From assembly GCF_001704415.2 (NCBI RefSeq), contig NW_017189517.1:3731167-3795166 (forward strand): DNA of 64,000 nt, given 5' to 3'. Below, piece after piece: positions 1 through 11,187 of the stretch. The stretch comes from Capra hircus. Its lineage: Eukaryota; Chordata; Mammalia; Artiodactyla; Bovidae. A program made the position numbers and the translations under genes. The notes beneath the pieces are model-generated. The model worked only from the letters and a program-made list of their open reading frames with translations. It made no database searches and was not told where the DNA came from. The number at the start of each line of letters is the position of its first letter. Positions within the stretch are counted from its first letter, which is position 1.

Positions 1-869
1 ATATTGTGCTTGAGGTCAAAATACTAATACACAGTACAGCTCAGGGTAGAAACAAGTTCTATTGAAAGTTCATACTGTAAGCACATCCCAATACATAAAA
101 CACACTCAGAGTACAATTTAATCCAATGGAACCAATAAATAATATTCCATTTCCAGGTCAGAGGAACTTAAACATCTCCCCAAACTCAATTTATTTTTAA
201 TTCTGAACAGTGTGTTCTCTTTTTTTGCTTTCACTCCAAGTTAAATACACTCTGCCTTGGATCTCAAGAAGTCTTTAATTGAAGTAGGATCAAGTGTATT
301 CCTTATTACACATTCAGAAAGTCCTGAAATATTCCAAATTTCTGTCAGCATACAACCTCTAGGACTGCAGGAAAACCTGCTGTATTGCACTTTGCTGAAA
401 TAAAGTGATTAACCATCAAATGATTTTTATTAATGCCATGGTCCTCTTTAGGTTAAGGGTATGTATTGGGGTCTTGGACATAGAGCAAAATCTCACAAAC
501 TATGAGGAGAGTATATTTGCCTTATCAAAGTTCTATGAATAATGATTCACTACCAAGTTATGAGCTCACAAAACAAGGAAGGGCTTTGAAAATGCATGTT
601 CTCAAAAGCCAGACCTAAAGGTATGAAAAATGCTAGACAACATATCATTAAAAATGTGAGCAGAAAGAGGCCAAGATGACTGTATTGAAATATTTCTATG
701 GTCTGTGTATTTTGTGGAAGAGAGTGATACTAACTTTAGTTTTTCTAAACGTAAATATACATGTCAAAAATGGCAAGACACAACAAAAATCCACTAGCAC
801 AACCACATCAGACAAGCTAAGCATAATCACTACAAATTTAAAATAAAATGGCTCACTTCAAAAGTAGTA
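1..869. other. AT-rich sequence, no gene seen
   Basis: I see no reading frame with protein-like character, no SINE head or tail and no RNA gene here. The sequence is AT-rich with short A and T runs. It may be single-copy DNA or a repeat too decayed to recognise by eye. Confidence 0.5.
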
Positions 870-1270
870 CTTAGCAAAATGCAAAAGTAAAAAAAAAGTC
901 TAATAAATTCACTGGAAAACTATAAAGATGAAAGGAAAAGGATAACCACTAGAAAAATAAAAAAGGCAGAAATGAGTTATATCTAATCACATTAAATGAA
1001 AAATTTTCACTTCATCTGTTACATGACAGATGAGTGGGAAACCTTCTTCTTAAAAGAAATGCACTTAAAGCAAAGTCATACGTAAAAGTTAAGAAAAAGA
1101 CAAACACATCCCAACCAACGTATAGCCAATGAAAAGTAGTGTAGCATTATTTAAAAAAAAATTAAGTTAAAGGCATTAATATGGATACACATGAACACTG
1201 CCAAAAAGATGTTTATGAATTTGTATATACCTAGTAATATAAATTTGCATCATGCAAACTAATATTAGCT
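870..1270 (+). mobile_element. ancient L1 fragment (ORF1-ORF2 spacer / start of ORF2)
   Basis: The run of short blocks resembles the L1 segment just before and at the start of the ORF2 endonuclease: an 'aaccact-a-aaaaataaaa' block, a 'cattaaatg' block, then 'aagaaatgcactt' and 'caaccaacgtatagccaatg'. It is heavily diverged with no open frame. Family assignment rests on block order, so it is tentative. It parallels the blocks at 5521-5738 and 10868-11001. Confidence 0.45.
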
Positions 1271-1389
1271 TTATTAGGACTTCTTGTTTCAGCTCCAACA
1301 TTTAAGGAGCTTGAAAGTTATGACTCCTACTCTTAGAACAGGAACAGAAAAAAGTTGAGAAAATTGAAAATCAATGACATTCTTGCATC

Positions 1390-3340
1390 CATTTGAGAAG
1401 TGTTAGAGACTTCAACTGCTACCCTGAAATCTGGAGAGATGGGTAAATACAGAAATCATATCTGAGATGAGCTTCTTTGAATCAGAAGATACTAGAATCA
1501 TAAATGATAATATTGATGAATTTCTGGAGGATTTGCACGGACCAAAATGAGAAAAGTAAACTTCTGGGGTCCAATATTGACACTTTCAAGGGCCTTTGCT
1601 GCAGGTAACCCATCATGTTCTCATGATGAAGATGAATAAAATAGTGCCTTCATGCCCTGGCAGAGTTACAGGAAAAGTAAAAACTTTGTTATGTTGGATA
1701 TTCTGGATATATTTCAAACATCTACTCTGCAAAATAAAAGGCTTTATCAGACTTTAGACAACTTAGGGGCAGGGCGGTTAGCCAAATCTAGGGCCCTCTA
1801 GACTTTTAGAGAAGATAAAAGGCTAAGAAACACCTCTGAAGGCTATAGCCCAGGTATTCATATCTCACTAAAAAACTGAAATTTAATCAAACAATGTAAA
1901 ATGTTGGCTGCCTCTCATATCAATGGGGCTGCAGTATAATATTAGTAAGTTGCCCCTGAAAGAGCTGCAAGACTTAGATATTGTGAAGGAGTTTTTAGGA
2001 GAATCTGAAAGATGACAGAGGGAATAAGACAAGGAGGTTTTTAAAAGCTCTGGTGCCTATAACTATAGCAAATATAACCCAAATCCTAGCCAAGTAAACA
2101 CAAAACTTTATACTAAAGGCATGTTTACCTCAGCTTCTGGTACCTGGTACATCTTGTCTGGCATTCTACCAAAAAAAGAGAATAAAAAAATAAAAAAAAA
2201 AATTGCAAGTTATGCTGTAAAAACAAGAAAACATATGATTCAAAGAGAGATAGCAATCATCAGAATCAGACTCAGATATGACACACATGTTGCAATTTCT
2301 TACAGAGACTTTACGACTAATACCTGAAAGTCTCTAATGGAAAAAGGAAACAATATACACAAACAGATGGGTGACATAGGGAGAGAGAGAAACTCTAAAA
2401 GTGAACAAATAACAAAGAATGCCTTTGATGGCCTGGGCGCAGTTAAAAATAGAGTGAGCAAAGTCGAAGATATGTCAATGGAAAATTCTCAATCTGAAAT
2501 ATAAGGTGTGAAAACAGCAGAATAACCAACATCTGTAGTTATAATTTCAAAACATGTAAATATGTAATTGGATTACCAGAGGAGAAGGAACTGAGAGAAG
2601 AGGGCAAAAATATTCCAAGCAGAATTAGCCAAAAACTTTCCAAAATTAAAGAAATCCCAAAACACAGATTCAGGAAGATGAGAGAACACCAAGCAGAGTA
2701 AATATCAAATAATCTATACCAAAGCATATCGTACTTAAATTGCAGGAAAACAAAAGCAAAGACAAATTTTTAGACAAAGGGGAAAAACACCTTATTTATA
2801 GAAGAAAAAGCATAAGAATGACAGCGTGCTTCTTTTTAGAAACCATGCAAGCAGTTAAAGGGTTGTGTAACATATTTAAAGGGTTGAAAGGAAAACCATA
2901 AATATAACCCAGAGTTCTATATCAACGGAAATTATCTTTTAAAAATGAAGGAGGAATAAATATTCCCTTCGGCCAAAAAAAAAAAAAAAAACAAAACAAA
3001 ACAAAATAAAACAAACATCTCAGAGAACTGATCTCCTGTGGACTTGTCCTGGCCAGAATTTTAAAACAAAATATTCAAGGGAGAAGGAATAAATGAAGGT
3101 AAAATAAAATCTTTATATTTCTTCTTAGTTATTGTAATAGATGCCTGTTAATAACGGCAACATCATCTTGTGCAATTGTAGCATATGGGTAAGTGAGATG
3201 AATTTTATAAGGCACAGGAAGGAAGAATTCAGATTTCTGTTATAAGTTATCTGCACTATACACAAGTCCATATAATGTATTGAAGGTGGAGTTGGATTAC
3301 TTAGAAGGTGGAGTTAGATTGCAATATATTTTTATTGACC
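1390..3340 (+). mobile_element. ancient L1/HAL1-type element, 5' region and ORF1 zone
   Basis: Blocks in the order expected of an old mammalian L1 or HAL1 element can be followed: a 5' region with 'ccctggcagagttacaggaaaag', an ORF1-like zone near 2400-2470 with 'gaatgcctttgatggcctggg' and 'gaagatatgtcaatgga', a block near 2900-2960 with 'aaaaatgaaggaggaataaa', and a spacer to 3340. It has no long open frame; the 68-codon frame at 2121-2327 is part of it. The BovB at 3341 interrupts it and it resumes at 5521 with 'ccaaccacta'. It is clearly older than everything nested in it. L1M versus HAL1 cannot be settled by eye. Confidence 0.6.
2973..3018. repeat. A-rich / (CAAAA)n simple tract
   Basis: A pure A run is followed by repeated CAAAA units inside the ancient L1/HAL1 sequence. 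It looks like local slippage expansion of an A-rich stretch, not an insertion tail, because the L1-like blocks continue on the far side. Confidence 0.7.
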
Positions 3341-5520
3341 GAAATCAGATCGATTCTATTCGCTGCAGCCAAAGATGGAGAAGCTCTATACAGTCAGCAA
3401 AAACAAGACTGGGAGCTGACTGTGGATCAGATCATGAGCTCCTTATTGCCAAATTCAGAGTTAAATTGAAGAAAGTAGGGAAAACCACTAGACCATTCGG
3501 ATATGACCTAAATCAAATCCCTAATGATTATACAGTGGAATTGAGAAATAGATTTAAGAGACTAGATCTGATAGATAGAGTGCCTGATGAATTATGGAAT
3601 GAGGTTTGTGACATTGTACAGGAGACAGGGATCAAGACCATCCCCATGGAAAAGAAATGCAAGAAAGCAAAATGGCTTTCTGGGGAGGCCTTACAAATAG
3701 CTGTGAAAAGAAGAGAGGCGAAAAGCAAAGGAGAAAAGGAAAGATAAACATCTGAATGCAGAGTTCCAAAGAATAGGAAGAAGAGATAAGAAAGCCTTCT
3801 TCAGCGATCAATGCAAACAAATAGAGGAAAACAACAGAATGGGAAAGACTAGAGATCTCTTCAAGAAAATTAAAGATAGCAAGGCAACATTTCATGCAAA
3901 GATGGGCTCGATAAAGGACAGAATTGGTATGGACCTAACAGAAGCAGAAGATATTAAGAAGAGGTGGCAAGAATACACAGAAGAACTGTACAAAAAAGAT
4001 CTTCATGATCAAGATAATCACGATGGTATGATCCTTCATCACTATGAACAAAGCTAGTGGAGGTGATCAAATTCCAGTGGAGTTATTGCAAATCCTGAAA
4101 GATGATGCTGTGAAAGTGCTGCATTCAATATGCCAGAAAATTTGGAAAACTCAGCAGTGGCCACAGGACTGGAAAAGGTCAGTTTTCATTTCAATCCCAA
4201 AGAAAGGCAATGCCAAAGAATGCTCAAACTACTGCACAATTGCACTCATCTCACACGCGAGTAAAGAAATGCTCAAAATTCTCCAAGCCAGGCTTCAGCA
4301 ATACGTGACCTGTGAACTTCCAGATGTTCAAGCTGGATATAGAAAAAACAGAGGAATCAGAGATCAAATTGCCAACATCTGCTGGACCATGGACAAAGCA
4401 AGAGAGTTCCAGAAAAACATCTACTTCTGCTTTATTGACTATGCCAAAGCCTTTGACTATGTGGTCACAATAAACTGTGGAAAATTCTGAAAGAGATGGC
4501 AATACCAGACCACCTGACCTGTCTCTTGAGAAACCTATATGCAGGTCAGGAAGCAACAGTTAGAACTCGACATGGAACAACAGACTTGTTTCAAATAGGA
4601 AAAGGGGTATGTCAAGGCTGTATATTGTCACCCTGTTTATTTAACGTCTATGCAGAATCCATCATGAGAAACCCTGGGCTGGAAGAAGCACAAGCTGGAA
4701 TCAAGATTTCCAGGAGAAATATCAATAACCTCAGATATAGAGATGACACCACCTTTATGGCAGAAAGTGAAGAGGAACAAAAAAGCCCCTTGATGAAAGT
4801 GAAAGAGGAGAGTGAAAAAGTGGGCTTAAATCTCAACATTCAGAAAACGAAGATCACAGTATCTGGTCCCATCACTTCATGGGAAATAGATGGGGAAACA
4901 GTGGAAGCAGTGTCAGATTTTATTTTTTTAGGCTTCAAAAGCACTGCAGATGCTGACTGAAGCTATGAAATTAAAAAACGCTTACTCCTTGAAAGGAAAG
5001 TTATTACCAACCTAGAGAGCATATTGAAAAGCAGAGACATTACTTTGCCCACAAAGATCTGTCTAGTTAAGGCTATGGTTTTTCCAGTGGTCATGTATGG
5101 ATGTGAGAGTTGGACTGTGAAGAAAGCTGAGTGCCGAAGAATTGATGCTTTTGAACTGTGATGTTGGAGAAGACTCTTGAGAGTCCTTTGGACTGCAAGG
5201 AGATCCAACTAGTCCATTCTAAAGGAGATCAGCCCTGGGTGTTCTTTGGAAGGAATTATGCTAAAGCTGAAACTTCAGTACTTTGGCCACCTCATGTGAA
5301 GAATTCACTCATTGGAAGAAACTGATGCTTCGATGGATTGTGAGAAGGAAGAAAAGGGGACAACAGAGGATGAGATGGCTGGATGGCATCACCGACTCGA
5401 TGGACGTGAGTTTGATTGAACTCTGGGAGTTGGTGATGGACAGGGAGGCCTGGCGTGCTGTGATACATGGGGTCCCAAAGAGTTGGACATAACTGAGCGA
5501 CTGAACTGAACTGAACTGAG
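3341..5520 (+). mobile_element. BovB (RTE-clade LINE), 5'-truncated, complete 3' end
   Basis: This is a plus-strand BovB beginning inside the endonuclease (EN) domain and ending in the typical GAACT-repeat tail at 5500-5520. Translated pieces read in order: end of EN with its SDHELL motif, the lysine-rich linker, reverse transcriptase (RT) and the C-terminal region. It lies inside the ancient L1/HAL1, which resumes directly after the tail. No convincing TSD was found by eye. BovB is the autonomous RTE LINE of ruminants, and its 3' end is shared with the Bov-tA / Bov-A2 SINEs that appear throughout this window. Confidence 0.93.
3344..5492 (+). pseudogene. BovB EN-RT polyprotein remnant
   Basis: The frame is broken into pieces at 3280-3747 (EN end and linker), 3839-4057 (linker), 4044-4490 (RT, with PKKGNAKECSNY and FIDYAKAFDYV), 4496-4960 (RT core) and 5283-5492 (C-terminal part). 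Each switch is a frameshift. The RT metal-binding box, usually YADD in BovB, reads YRDD here (LRYRDDTTF), so a normally conserved position is changed. It cannot encode an active enzyme. The first 60 bases of the 3280-3747 frame belong to the host L1, not BovB. Confidence 0.9.
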
Positions 5521-5738
5521 GCCAACCACTACAAATTTTTTTTTAAGAAACATAAGTGACATAGGGAATATCAATTCACCAATAATAATGAATTGACAAT
5601 GTGATTAGTCTTAAAGCACATATTAGGAGGGCAAAAATTATAAAAGTGCTACATACACAATAAATATTCCGACTAGTATGTATCATTAATCACCTTAAAT
5701 GTGAATGGTCTAAATAGAGACATTAAAAAACAGTGATT
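5521..5738 (+). mobile_element. ancient L1/HAL1 continuation between two insertions
   Basis: After the BovB tail the older element resumes with a 'ccaaccactacaaa' block, then 'ccttaaatgtgaatggtctaaatagag', the conserved L1 spacer before ORF2. The last 12 bases (5727-5738, aaaacagtgatt) are duplicated at 10856-10867 and mark the target site of the L1 at 5739. Confidence 0.6.
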
Positions 5739-5876
5739 AACAGAATTCAGCAACACATCAAAAAGCTCATACACCATGATCAAGTTGGGTTTATTCCAGG
5801 GATGTAAGGATTCTTCAATATAATGGAAATCAAACAATGTGATACATCATATTAACAAATTGATATATAAAACCAT

Positions 5877-6287
5877 ATGATCATCTCAATAGATGCAGAA
5901 AATACCTTTGACAAAATTCAGCACCTATTTATGATTAAAACTCTTCAAAAAGTGGGCATAGAAGGAACCTACCTCAATATAGTAAAGGCCGTATATGATA
6001 AGACTACAGCAAACATTATTCTCAATGGTGAAAAACTGAAAGCATTCCCCCTAAGATCAGGAATAAGACAAGGGTGTCCACGTTCCTCACTATTATTCAA
6101 CATGGTTCTGGAAGTCCTAGCTACAGCAATCAGAGAAGAAAAAGAAAGAAAAGGAATCCAGATCGGTAAAAAAGAAATAAAGTGCTCACTGTTTGCAGAT
6201 GACATGATACTGTACGTAGAAAACCCTAAAGATAGTATCAGAAAATTACTAGAGCTAATCAGTGAATTTAGCATAGTTGCAGGATAA
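5877..6287 (+). pseudogene. L1 ORF2 reverse-transcriptase remnant
   Basis: A 136-codon frame covers the RT core of L1 ORF2p. It shows IISIDAENTFDKIQH (palm motif A region), RQGCPRSSLLFNMVLE (motif B region) and the intact SLFADDMILYVENP box with the FADD aspartates. Stops before and after it, and the missing 5' half, leave only a remnant. Related RT frames in the same L1 family occur at 49465-51090. Confidence 0.9.
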
Positions 6288-7249
6288 AAATTAATACACA
6301 GAAATCACTTGAATTTCTATATACTAACAAAGAAAAACCAGAAAAAGCAATTAAGGAATCAATCCCATTCACCATTGCAACAAAAATAATTAAATATCTA
6401 GGAATAAACTTACCTAAGGAAACAAAAGCACTGTACACAGAAAATTATAAGATGCTAATGAAAGGAATCAAAGATGACATAAACAGATGGAGAGAAATTC
6501 CATGTTCCTGGGTAGGAAGAACCAATATTGTGAAAATCACTATACTACCAAATGCAATATACAGATTTAATGCAATCCCTATCAAATTACCAAGATATTT
6601 TTTGCAGAACTAGAACAAAAATTTCACAATTCATCAGTTCAGTTCAGTCACTCAGTCGTGTCTGACTCTTTGTGACCCCCATGAATTGCAGCACGCCAGG
6701 CCTCCCTGTCCATCACCAACTCCCGGAGTTCACTCAGACTCACGTCCATCGAGTTGATGATGCCATCCGGCCATCTCATACTCTGTCATCCCCTTCTCCT
6801 CCTGACCCCAATCCCTCTCAGAATCAGTGTCTTTTCCAATGAGTCAACTCTTCACATGAGGTGGCCAAAGTACTGGAGTTTCAGCTTTAGCATCATTCCT
6901 TCCAAAGAAATCCCAGGGCTAATCTCCTTCAGAATGGACTCATTGCATCTCCTTGCAGTCCAAGGGACTCTCAAGAGTCTTCTCCTGCCGGGGTCCAGCC
7001 CCAGTGGATCCAGGGTGATTCGAAGGTGGAGACGGAGTCGGTGTCTTTGGAAAAATACATATTTAATTACAGATATAGAGAGATTAGAAATGGATAGTGT
7101 AGTAGGAAGATTAGTGGAGAAAAAGAGGCTGAATAACTTGGATTACGTGGAATAGCATCCATGCTCCAGATGGGAATTCAGCCAGAAAAACGGGAGCAAG
7201 AAAGAAGCGACATGGGGGAATCAGCCTTTCTGGAAACTGATTCCTTTTC

Positions 7250-7273
7250 TTTATTTTTGGGTTTGCTTATATA
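7250..7273 (-). promoter_or_regulatory. LTR core promoter and poly(A) signal
   Basis: Read on the minus strand, TATATAAG at 7273-7266 is followed after about 10 bases by AATAAA at 7255-7250. A poly(A) signal just upstream of the expected start site, so within U3, is the arrangement known from betaretroviruses with short R regions. Activity is not shown by sequence. Confidence 0.55.
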
Positions 7274-7588
7274 CCTTTTGTTACACATAGGGATGAATAT
7301 AGAGTCACGCGGGGGTCAGCAGTCCTGACCTTTATCAAAATCAGGTGCTTCACATAAATGTATAAAAAAAGGTCTAAGGAATATTACATCATCTTCTGGC
7401 CATGAGTGAGACCTGCTGACATTTTATGATCCTTTCTTTCTGATAACCAAAAAACTGATTTTTTCCAAGGGTGTTTTTTCTTAAACCAGGCACCACCCTC
7501 CAAATAAAGTTACATTCCTATAGGGTGAGGGTGTAGTGAGTTACAATCAAGAAAGGAATTTATTTAACCCAAGGTTAACATGATTAAT

Positions 7589-7652
7589 CTTAAAGGTTAA
7601 TACTTATTTCTCCTATATGCTTAAAGGTTAATACTTATTTCTTCCTATATGC
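7589..7652. repeat. tandem duplication within the LTR
   Basis: A unit of about 31 bases (beginning 'cttaaaggttaatac', ending 'cctatatgc') occurs twice in a row with one extra T in the second copy. Such duplications are common in U3 of retroviral LTRs. Confidence 0.8.
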
Positions 7653-7690
7653 TAGTTATATTCATTATAAGTGTAGGGAACATGGAGATT

Positions 7691-8210
7691 TAGCAGCAAA
7701 CATCAGCCCAACAAATGAAAATCCTTTCACCAATGCTCCCCTTAAGATCTCTTTAGTCTTAAGATATGATGAAGTTACATTTTTACATAGCAAGGACACA
7801 GTGATTTATAACAAAGTACAGTGATCTATTACAAAAGAGAAAATCCATTAACTCAAAAAGTCTAGTATTGCTAACCTTAAAAACTACTATATTTCCTTTT
7901 CTATATTTCAAATACATTGATTAATATATTCCCAGGTGCCTAAGGATATGGAGGCCTGGTGGCAATCATTGACTGAACAAGAAGAAAAAGCCCTATGCTA
8001 ATTAAGACTCTCAAAATACTCCAAAACTCTCTGTGCTGTTTATGGTTAAGAGGTAGTAAAAAATCATGTGCCTAGTGGCAGGAGTATGGATAATCCTGTC
8101 ACACAAGCTAGTCTGTCAGCAGAGAGGTTTGACCTGAGACATCCTTGTCCCACCCAGAGCAGGGAATTAGCAGCAATTATTGACACAACAAATGAAAAAT
8201 CCTTCACCAA
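7691..8210. repeat. spaced imperfect direct repeat within the LTR
   Basis: A block of about 43 bases at 7691-7734 starting 'tagcagca' and containing 'caacaaatgaaaa' and 'cctttcaccaat' recurs in imperfect form at 8168-8210. The copies are about 475 bp apart, suggesting the long U3 grew by internal duplication. Confidence 0.7.
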
Positions 8211-8563
8211 TATAATTCCTAACCAACCCATTATACTAATAATTTCTAACTCTCCAAAAGAGTTTGCCTTTAATAAGTCTAAAACATCTCATGCCTCTCA
8301 GATTGGGAGGCTGTAAACAATCACATGTGGCCGGACGAACCTATACAGGTGGGCTAGATAACCTTCAGAAGAGTCTGTAAGCTGAAACACTCTTGTCACG
8401 CCCAAGAATTTTTATTGCCTTGGAGCTGCACATTTACTCCTTCTCTGAGAGAAACGGTTATGGGGGAGAGCCCCCCGTAAAGTCAGAGGTGTAGGTGAGA
8501 GCATAAAACAGACCCTGGTTTTGGGGTTAGATGCTCGGGAACAGGGGGTTTCCTGAGGCTTGA

Positions 8564-9220
8564 TCACGCCTTTGCGTATTCCAAGCCTCGTTCCTCATGA
8601 CCTTTGCCGTGGGCGGAGTTCCTCACGCTGGCTCCCGGCATTCTCCAACACCACAGTTCAAAAGCATGAATTCTTCGGCTCTCAGCTTTCTTCATAGTCC
8701 AACTCTCACATCCATACATGACCACAGGAAAAACCATAGCCTTGACTAGACGGACCTTTATTGGCAAAGTAATGTCTCTGCTTTTCAATATGCTATCTAA
8801 TTGGTTATAACTTTTCTTCCAAGGAGTAAGCGTCTTTTAATTTCATGGCTGCAGTCACCATCTGCAGTGATTTTGGAGCCCCCCAAAATAAAGTCTGACA
8901 GTGTTTCCACTGTTTCCCCATCTATTTCCCATGAAGTGATGGGACCGGATGCCATGATCTTCATTTTCTGAATGTTGAGCTTTAAGCCAACTTTTTCTCT
9001 CTCCACTTTAACTTTCATCAGGGGGCTTTTTAGTTCCTCTTCACTTTCTGCCACAAGGGTGGTGTCATCTGTATATCTGAGGTTATTGATATTTCTCCCA
9101 GCAATCTTGATTCCAGCTTTTGCTTCTTCCAGCCCACTGTTTCTCATGATGTACTCTGCATATAAGTTAAATAAGCAGGGTGACAGTATACAGCCTTGAC
9201 ATACTCCTTTTCCTATTTGG
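8564..9220 (-). pseudogene. BovB RT and C-terminal remnant
   Basis: Minus-strand frames at 9300-8797 and 8788-8564 carry the end of the BovB RT: KGVCQGCILSPCLFNLYAEYI (motif B region), LRYTDDTTLVAESEEEL, where YADD has become YTDD, and further on ARLVKAMVFPVV-type C-terminal sequence. A frameshift near 8790 separates them, and the protein is cut off beyond 8646 by the LTR. Residues read beyond 9220 belong to the L1, not to BovB. Confidence 0.88.
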
Positions 9221-10478
9221 TCACAATTCACATGGAAACACAAAAGACCCCGAATAGCCAAAGCTGTCTTGAAAAAGAAGAATGAAGCTGGAAGAATCAA
9301 GCTTTCTTACTTAAGGTTATACTGCAAAGCTACAGTCATTAGAACAGTATGGTACTGGCACAAAAACAGAAATATAGACGGATAGAACAAGCTAGAAAGC
9401 CCAGAAATAAATCTGTGCACCTATGGGCACCTTATTTTTGACAAAGGAGGCAAGAACATACAGTGGGGTGAAGACAGCCTCTTCAATAAACGGTGCTAGG
9501 AAAACTGGAGACCTACATGTAAAAGAATGAAATTAGAACACTTCTGAACATCATACACTAAGATAAACTAAAAATGGATTAAAGACCTAAATGTATGACC
9601 AGAAACTATAAAACTCTTAGAGGAAAACATAAGCAGAACACTTGATGACATAAATCAAAGCAAGATCCTCTATGACCCACCTCCTAGAGTAATGGAAATA
9701 AAAACAAAAGTAAAAAGTGGGACCTGATTAAACTTAAAAGCTTTTGGACATCAAAGGAAACTATAAACAAGGTGAAAAGACATGCTTCTGAATGGGATAA
9801 AATAATAGCAAATGAAACAGCTGACAAAGGATTAATTTCCAAAATATACAAGCAGTTCGTATAACTCAATACCAGAAAAATAAACAACTCAATCAAAAAG
9901 TGGGGAAAATGCCTAAACAAACATTTCTCTCATGGCTAACAAGCACATGAAAAGATGCTCAACATTGTTCATTATTAGAGAAATGCAAAGCAAAACTACA
10001 ATGAGATATCACCTCACACCAGTCAGAATGGCTATCATCAAAAAGTCTACAAACAATAAATGCTGGAAAGGGTGTGAGAAAAAGGAACCCTCTTGCCCTC
10101 TTGCACTGTTGGTAGGAATGTAAACTGATACAGCTACTATGGAAGACAGTATGGAGATTCCTTAAAGAACTAGGAATAAAACCATCATATGACCCAGCAA
10201 TCCCACACCTAGGCATATACCCTGAGGAAACCAAAATTGAAAGAGACACATCCATTGTTCATTACAGCACTATTTATAGTAGCTAGAACATGGAAGCAAC
10301 CTAGATGTCCAATGAGAGATTAATGGATAAAGAAGTTGTGGTATATATACACAATGGAATATTAGCCATAAAAAGGAATGCATTTGAGTCAGTTCTAATG
10401 AGGTGGGTGAATCTAGAACCTATTATACAGAGTGAAGTGAGTCAGAAAGAAAAAGACAAATACCATGTTCTAACACAC

Positions 10479-10500
10479 ATATATATATATATATATATAT
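10479..10500. repeat. (AT)n microsatellite
   Basis: A run of alternating A and T units sits in the L1 3' UTR just after the ORF2 end. Ruminant L1 copies elsewhere in the window have a short 'catatatatgg' at the same place, so the tract is probably an expansion of that. Confidence 0.9.
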
Positions 10501-10582
10501 AAAATGTAGAAAAATAGTACTGAAGAATTTACTTACAGGGCAACAATGGAAAAAGAGACAAAGAGAATAGATTTATGGACAC

Positions 10583-10613
10583 GGGGAGAGGAGAGGAGAG
10601 GAGAGGAGAGGGT
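10583..10613. repeat. (GAGGA)n pentanucleotide array
   Basis: About five near-perfect GAGGA units lie within the L1 3' UTR, at the position where other copies read 'gggagagggagagggtggga'. It is a local slippage expansion. Confidence 0.9.
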
Positions 10614-10867
10614 GAGATGTATGGAAAGAATAACATGGAAACTTACATTACCATATCTAGCCAATGGGAATTTGCTGTATGGCTCAGGAAACTGAAACAG
10701 GGGCTCTGTATCAACCTAGAGGGGTGGGATGGGGAGGGAGATGGGAGGGAGCTTCAAAAGGGAGGGGCTATATGTATACCTATGGCTGATTCATGTTGCG
10801 ATTTGACAGAAAACAGCAAAATTCTGTAAAGCAATTATCCTTCAATTAAAAAAAGAAAACAGTGATT

Positions 10868-11001
10868 GTATAAAAAAAATCCAATAACAAAAAGATGACG
10901 GTGATCATCAGCAGATTGAAACAATAACAACATTGCCTTAACTACATATTATCTCCAGGAAACTTAGTTTAAAAACAAAGATAGACTAAAAGTAAAAGGA
11001 T
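10868..11001 (+). mobile_element. ancient L1/HAL1, third segment
   Basis: The older element resumes after the L1 TSD: 'ctacatattatctccaggaaac' and 'gatagactaaaagtaaaagga' are diverged forms of the L1 ORF2 5' region. It therefore runs from about 1390 to 11001 in three visible parts, all on the plus strand. Confidence 0.55.
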
Positions 11002-11165
11002 GGGGACTTCCCTGGCTAGGACTCTGCACTCCCAATGCAAGGGGCCTGAATTCAATCCCTGGTCAGGGAACTAGATCCCACATGCAGAAGCTGAGAGTTC
11101 ACATGACACAACTAAGAGTTCATGTGATGAACTAAGACCTGGCACAGCCAAATAAATAAATTTAA
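11002..11165 (+). mobile_element. CHR-type tRNA-derived SINE
   Basis: The start 'ggggacttccctggctagg', the block 'aagggg cctgaattcaatccctgg' (B-box region) and the end 'gacctggcacagccaaataaataaa' are those of the cetacean-hippo-ruminant (CHR) SINE family. It carries the AAATAAAT tail. Similar flanks (about 'aaaagtaaaaggatgg' before, 'aaaagtaaaatgg' after) are a probable TSD. Confidence 0.85.
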
Positions 11166-11187
11166 AAAGTAAAATGGTAAATAAAGC

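Larger units (their letters stand above)
6986..8640 (-). mobile_element. solo LTR of a class II (betaretrovirus-like) endogenous retrovirus
   Basis: The element is bounded by short inverted ends, TGCCGGG at 6986 and CCCGGCA at 8634-8640, the TG...CA form of retroviral LTRs. It is flanked by a 6-bp TSD, ttctcc, at 6980-6985 and 8641-8646; 6 bp is usual for class II ERVs. No gag, pro, pol or env sequence is present, so it is a solo LTR left by recombination between two LTRs. At 1655 bp it is long. Minus orientation is inferred from a TATA-like box followed by AATAAA (7273 to 7250 on the minus strand), leaving a 3' part of about 260 bp. It resembles the LTR family I know as BTLTR1 in cattle, but that name is from memory. 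Confidence 0.85.
6634..9220 (-). mobile_element. BovB, minus strand, 5'-truncated, split by an LTR
   Basis: On the plus strand it opens with the reversed BovB tail (TCAGTTCAGTTCAG) at 6634 and ends inside RT at 9220. A 10-bp TSD, tcacaattca, lies at 6624-6633 and 9221-9230 within the L1, proving insertion into that L1. The BovB is cut at 6985/8641 by the solo LTR; removing the LTR and one 6-bp TSD restores continuous BovB sequence. The L1 sequence resumes cleanly at 9231. Confidence 0.95.
5739..10855 (+). mobile_element. 5'-truncated ruminant L1 (ORF2 and 3' UTR), interrupted
   Basis: The L1 starts in the ORF2 RT domain and continues through ORF2 to a 3' UTR and an A-rich tail ending at about 10855. 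It is flanked by a 12-bp TSD, aaaacagtgatt, at 5727-5738 and 10856-10867, as expected of target-primed insertion. A BovB at 6634-9220 splits it; the two L1 halves are 5739-6633 and 9231-10855. The 3' UTR holds an (AT)n tract and a GAGGA array. Many stops and frameshifts make it an old, inactive copy. It lies inside the ancient plus-strand L1/HAL1. Confidence 0.9.

Noticed and set aside
8068..8316. 82-codon plus-strand frame inside the solo LTR
   Set aside because: It lies in LTR U3 sequence on the strand opposite to LTR transcription and has no domain.
10583..10613. Short direct repeats as a CRISPR-like array
   Set aside because: Pentanucleotide slippage array inside an L1 3' UTR; no spacers.
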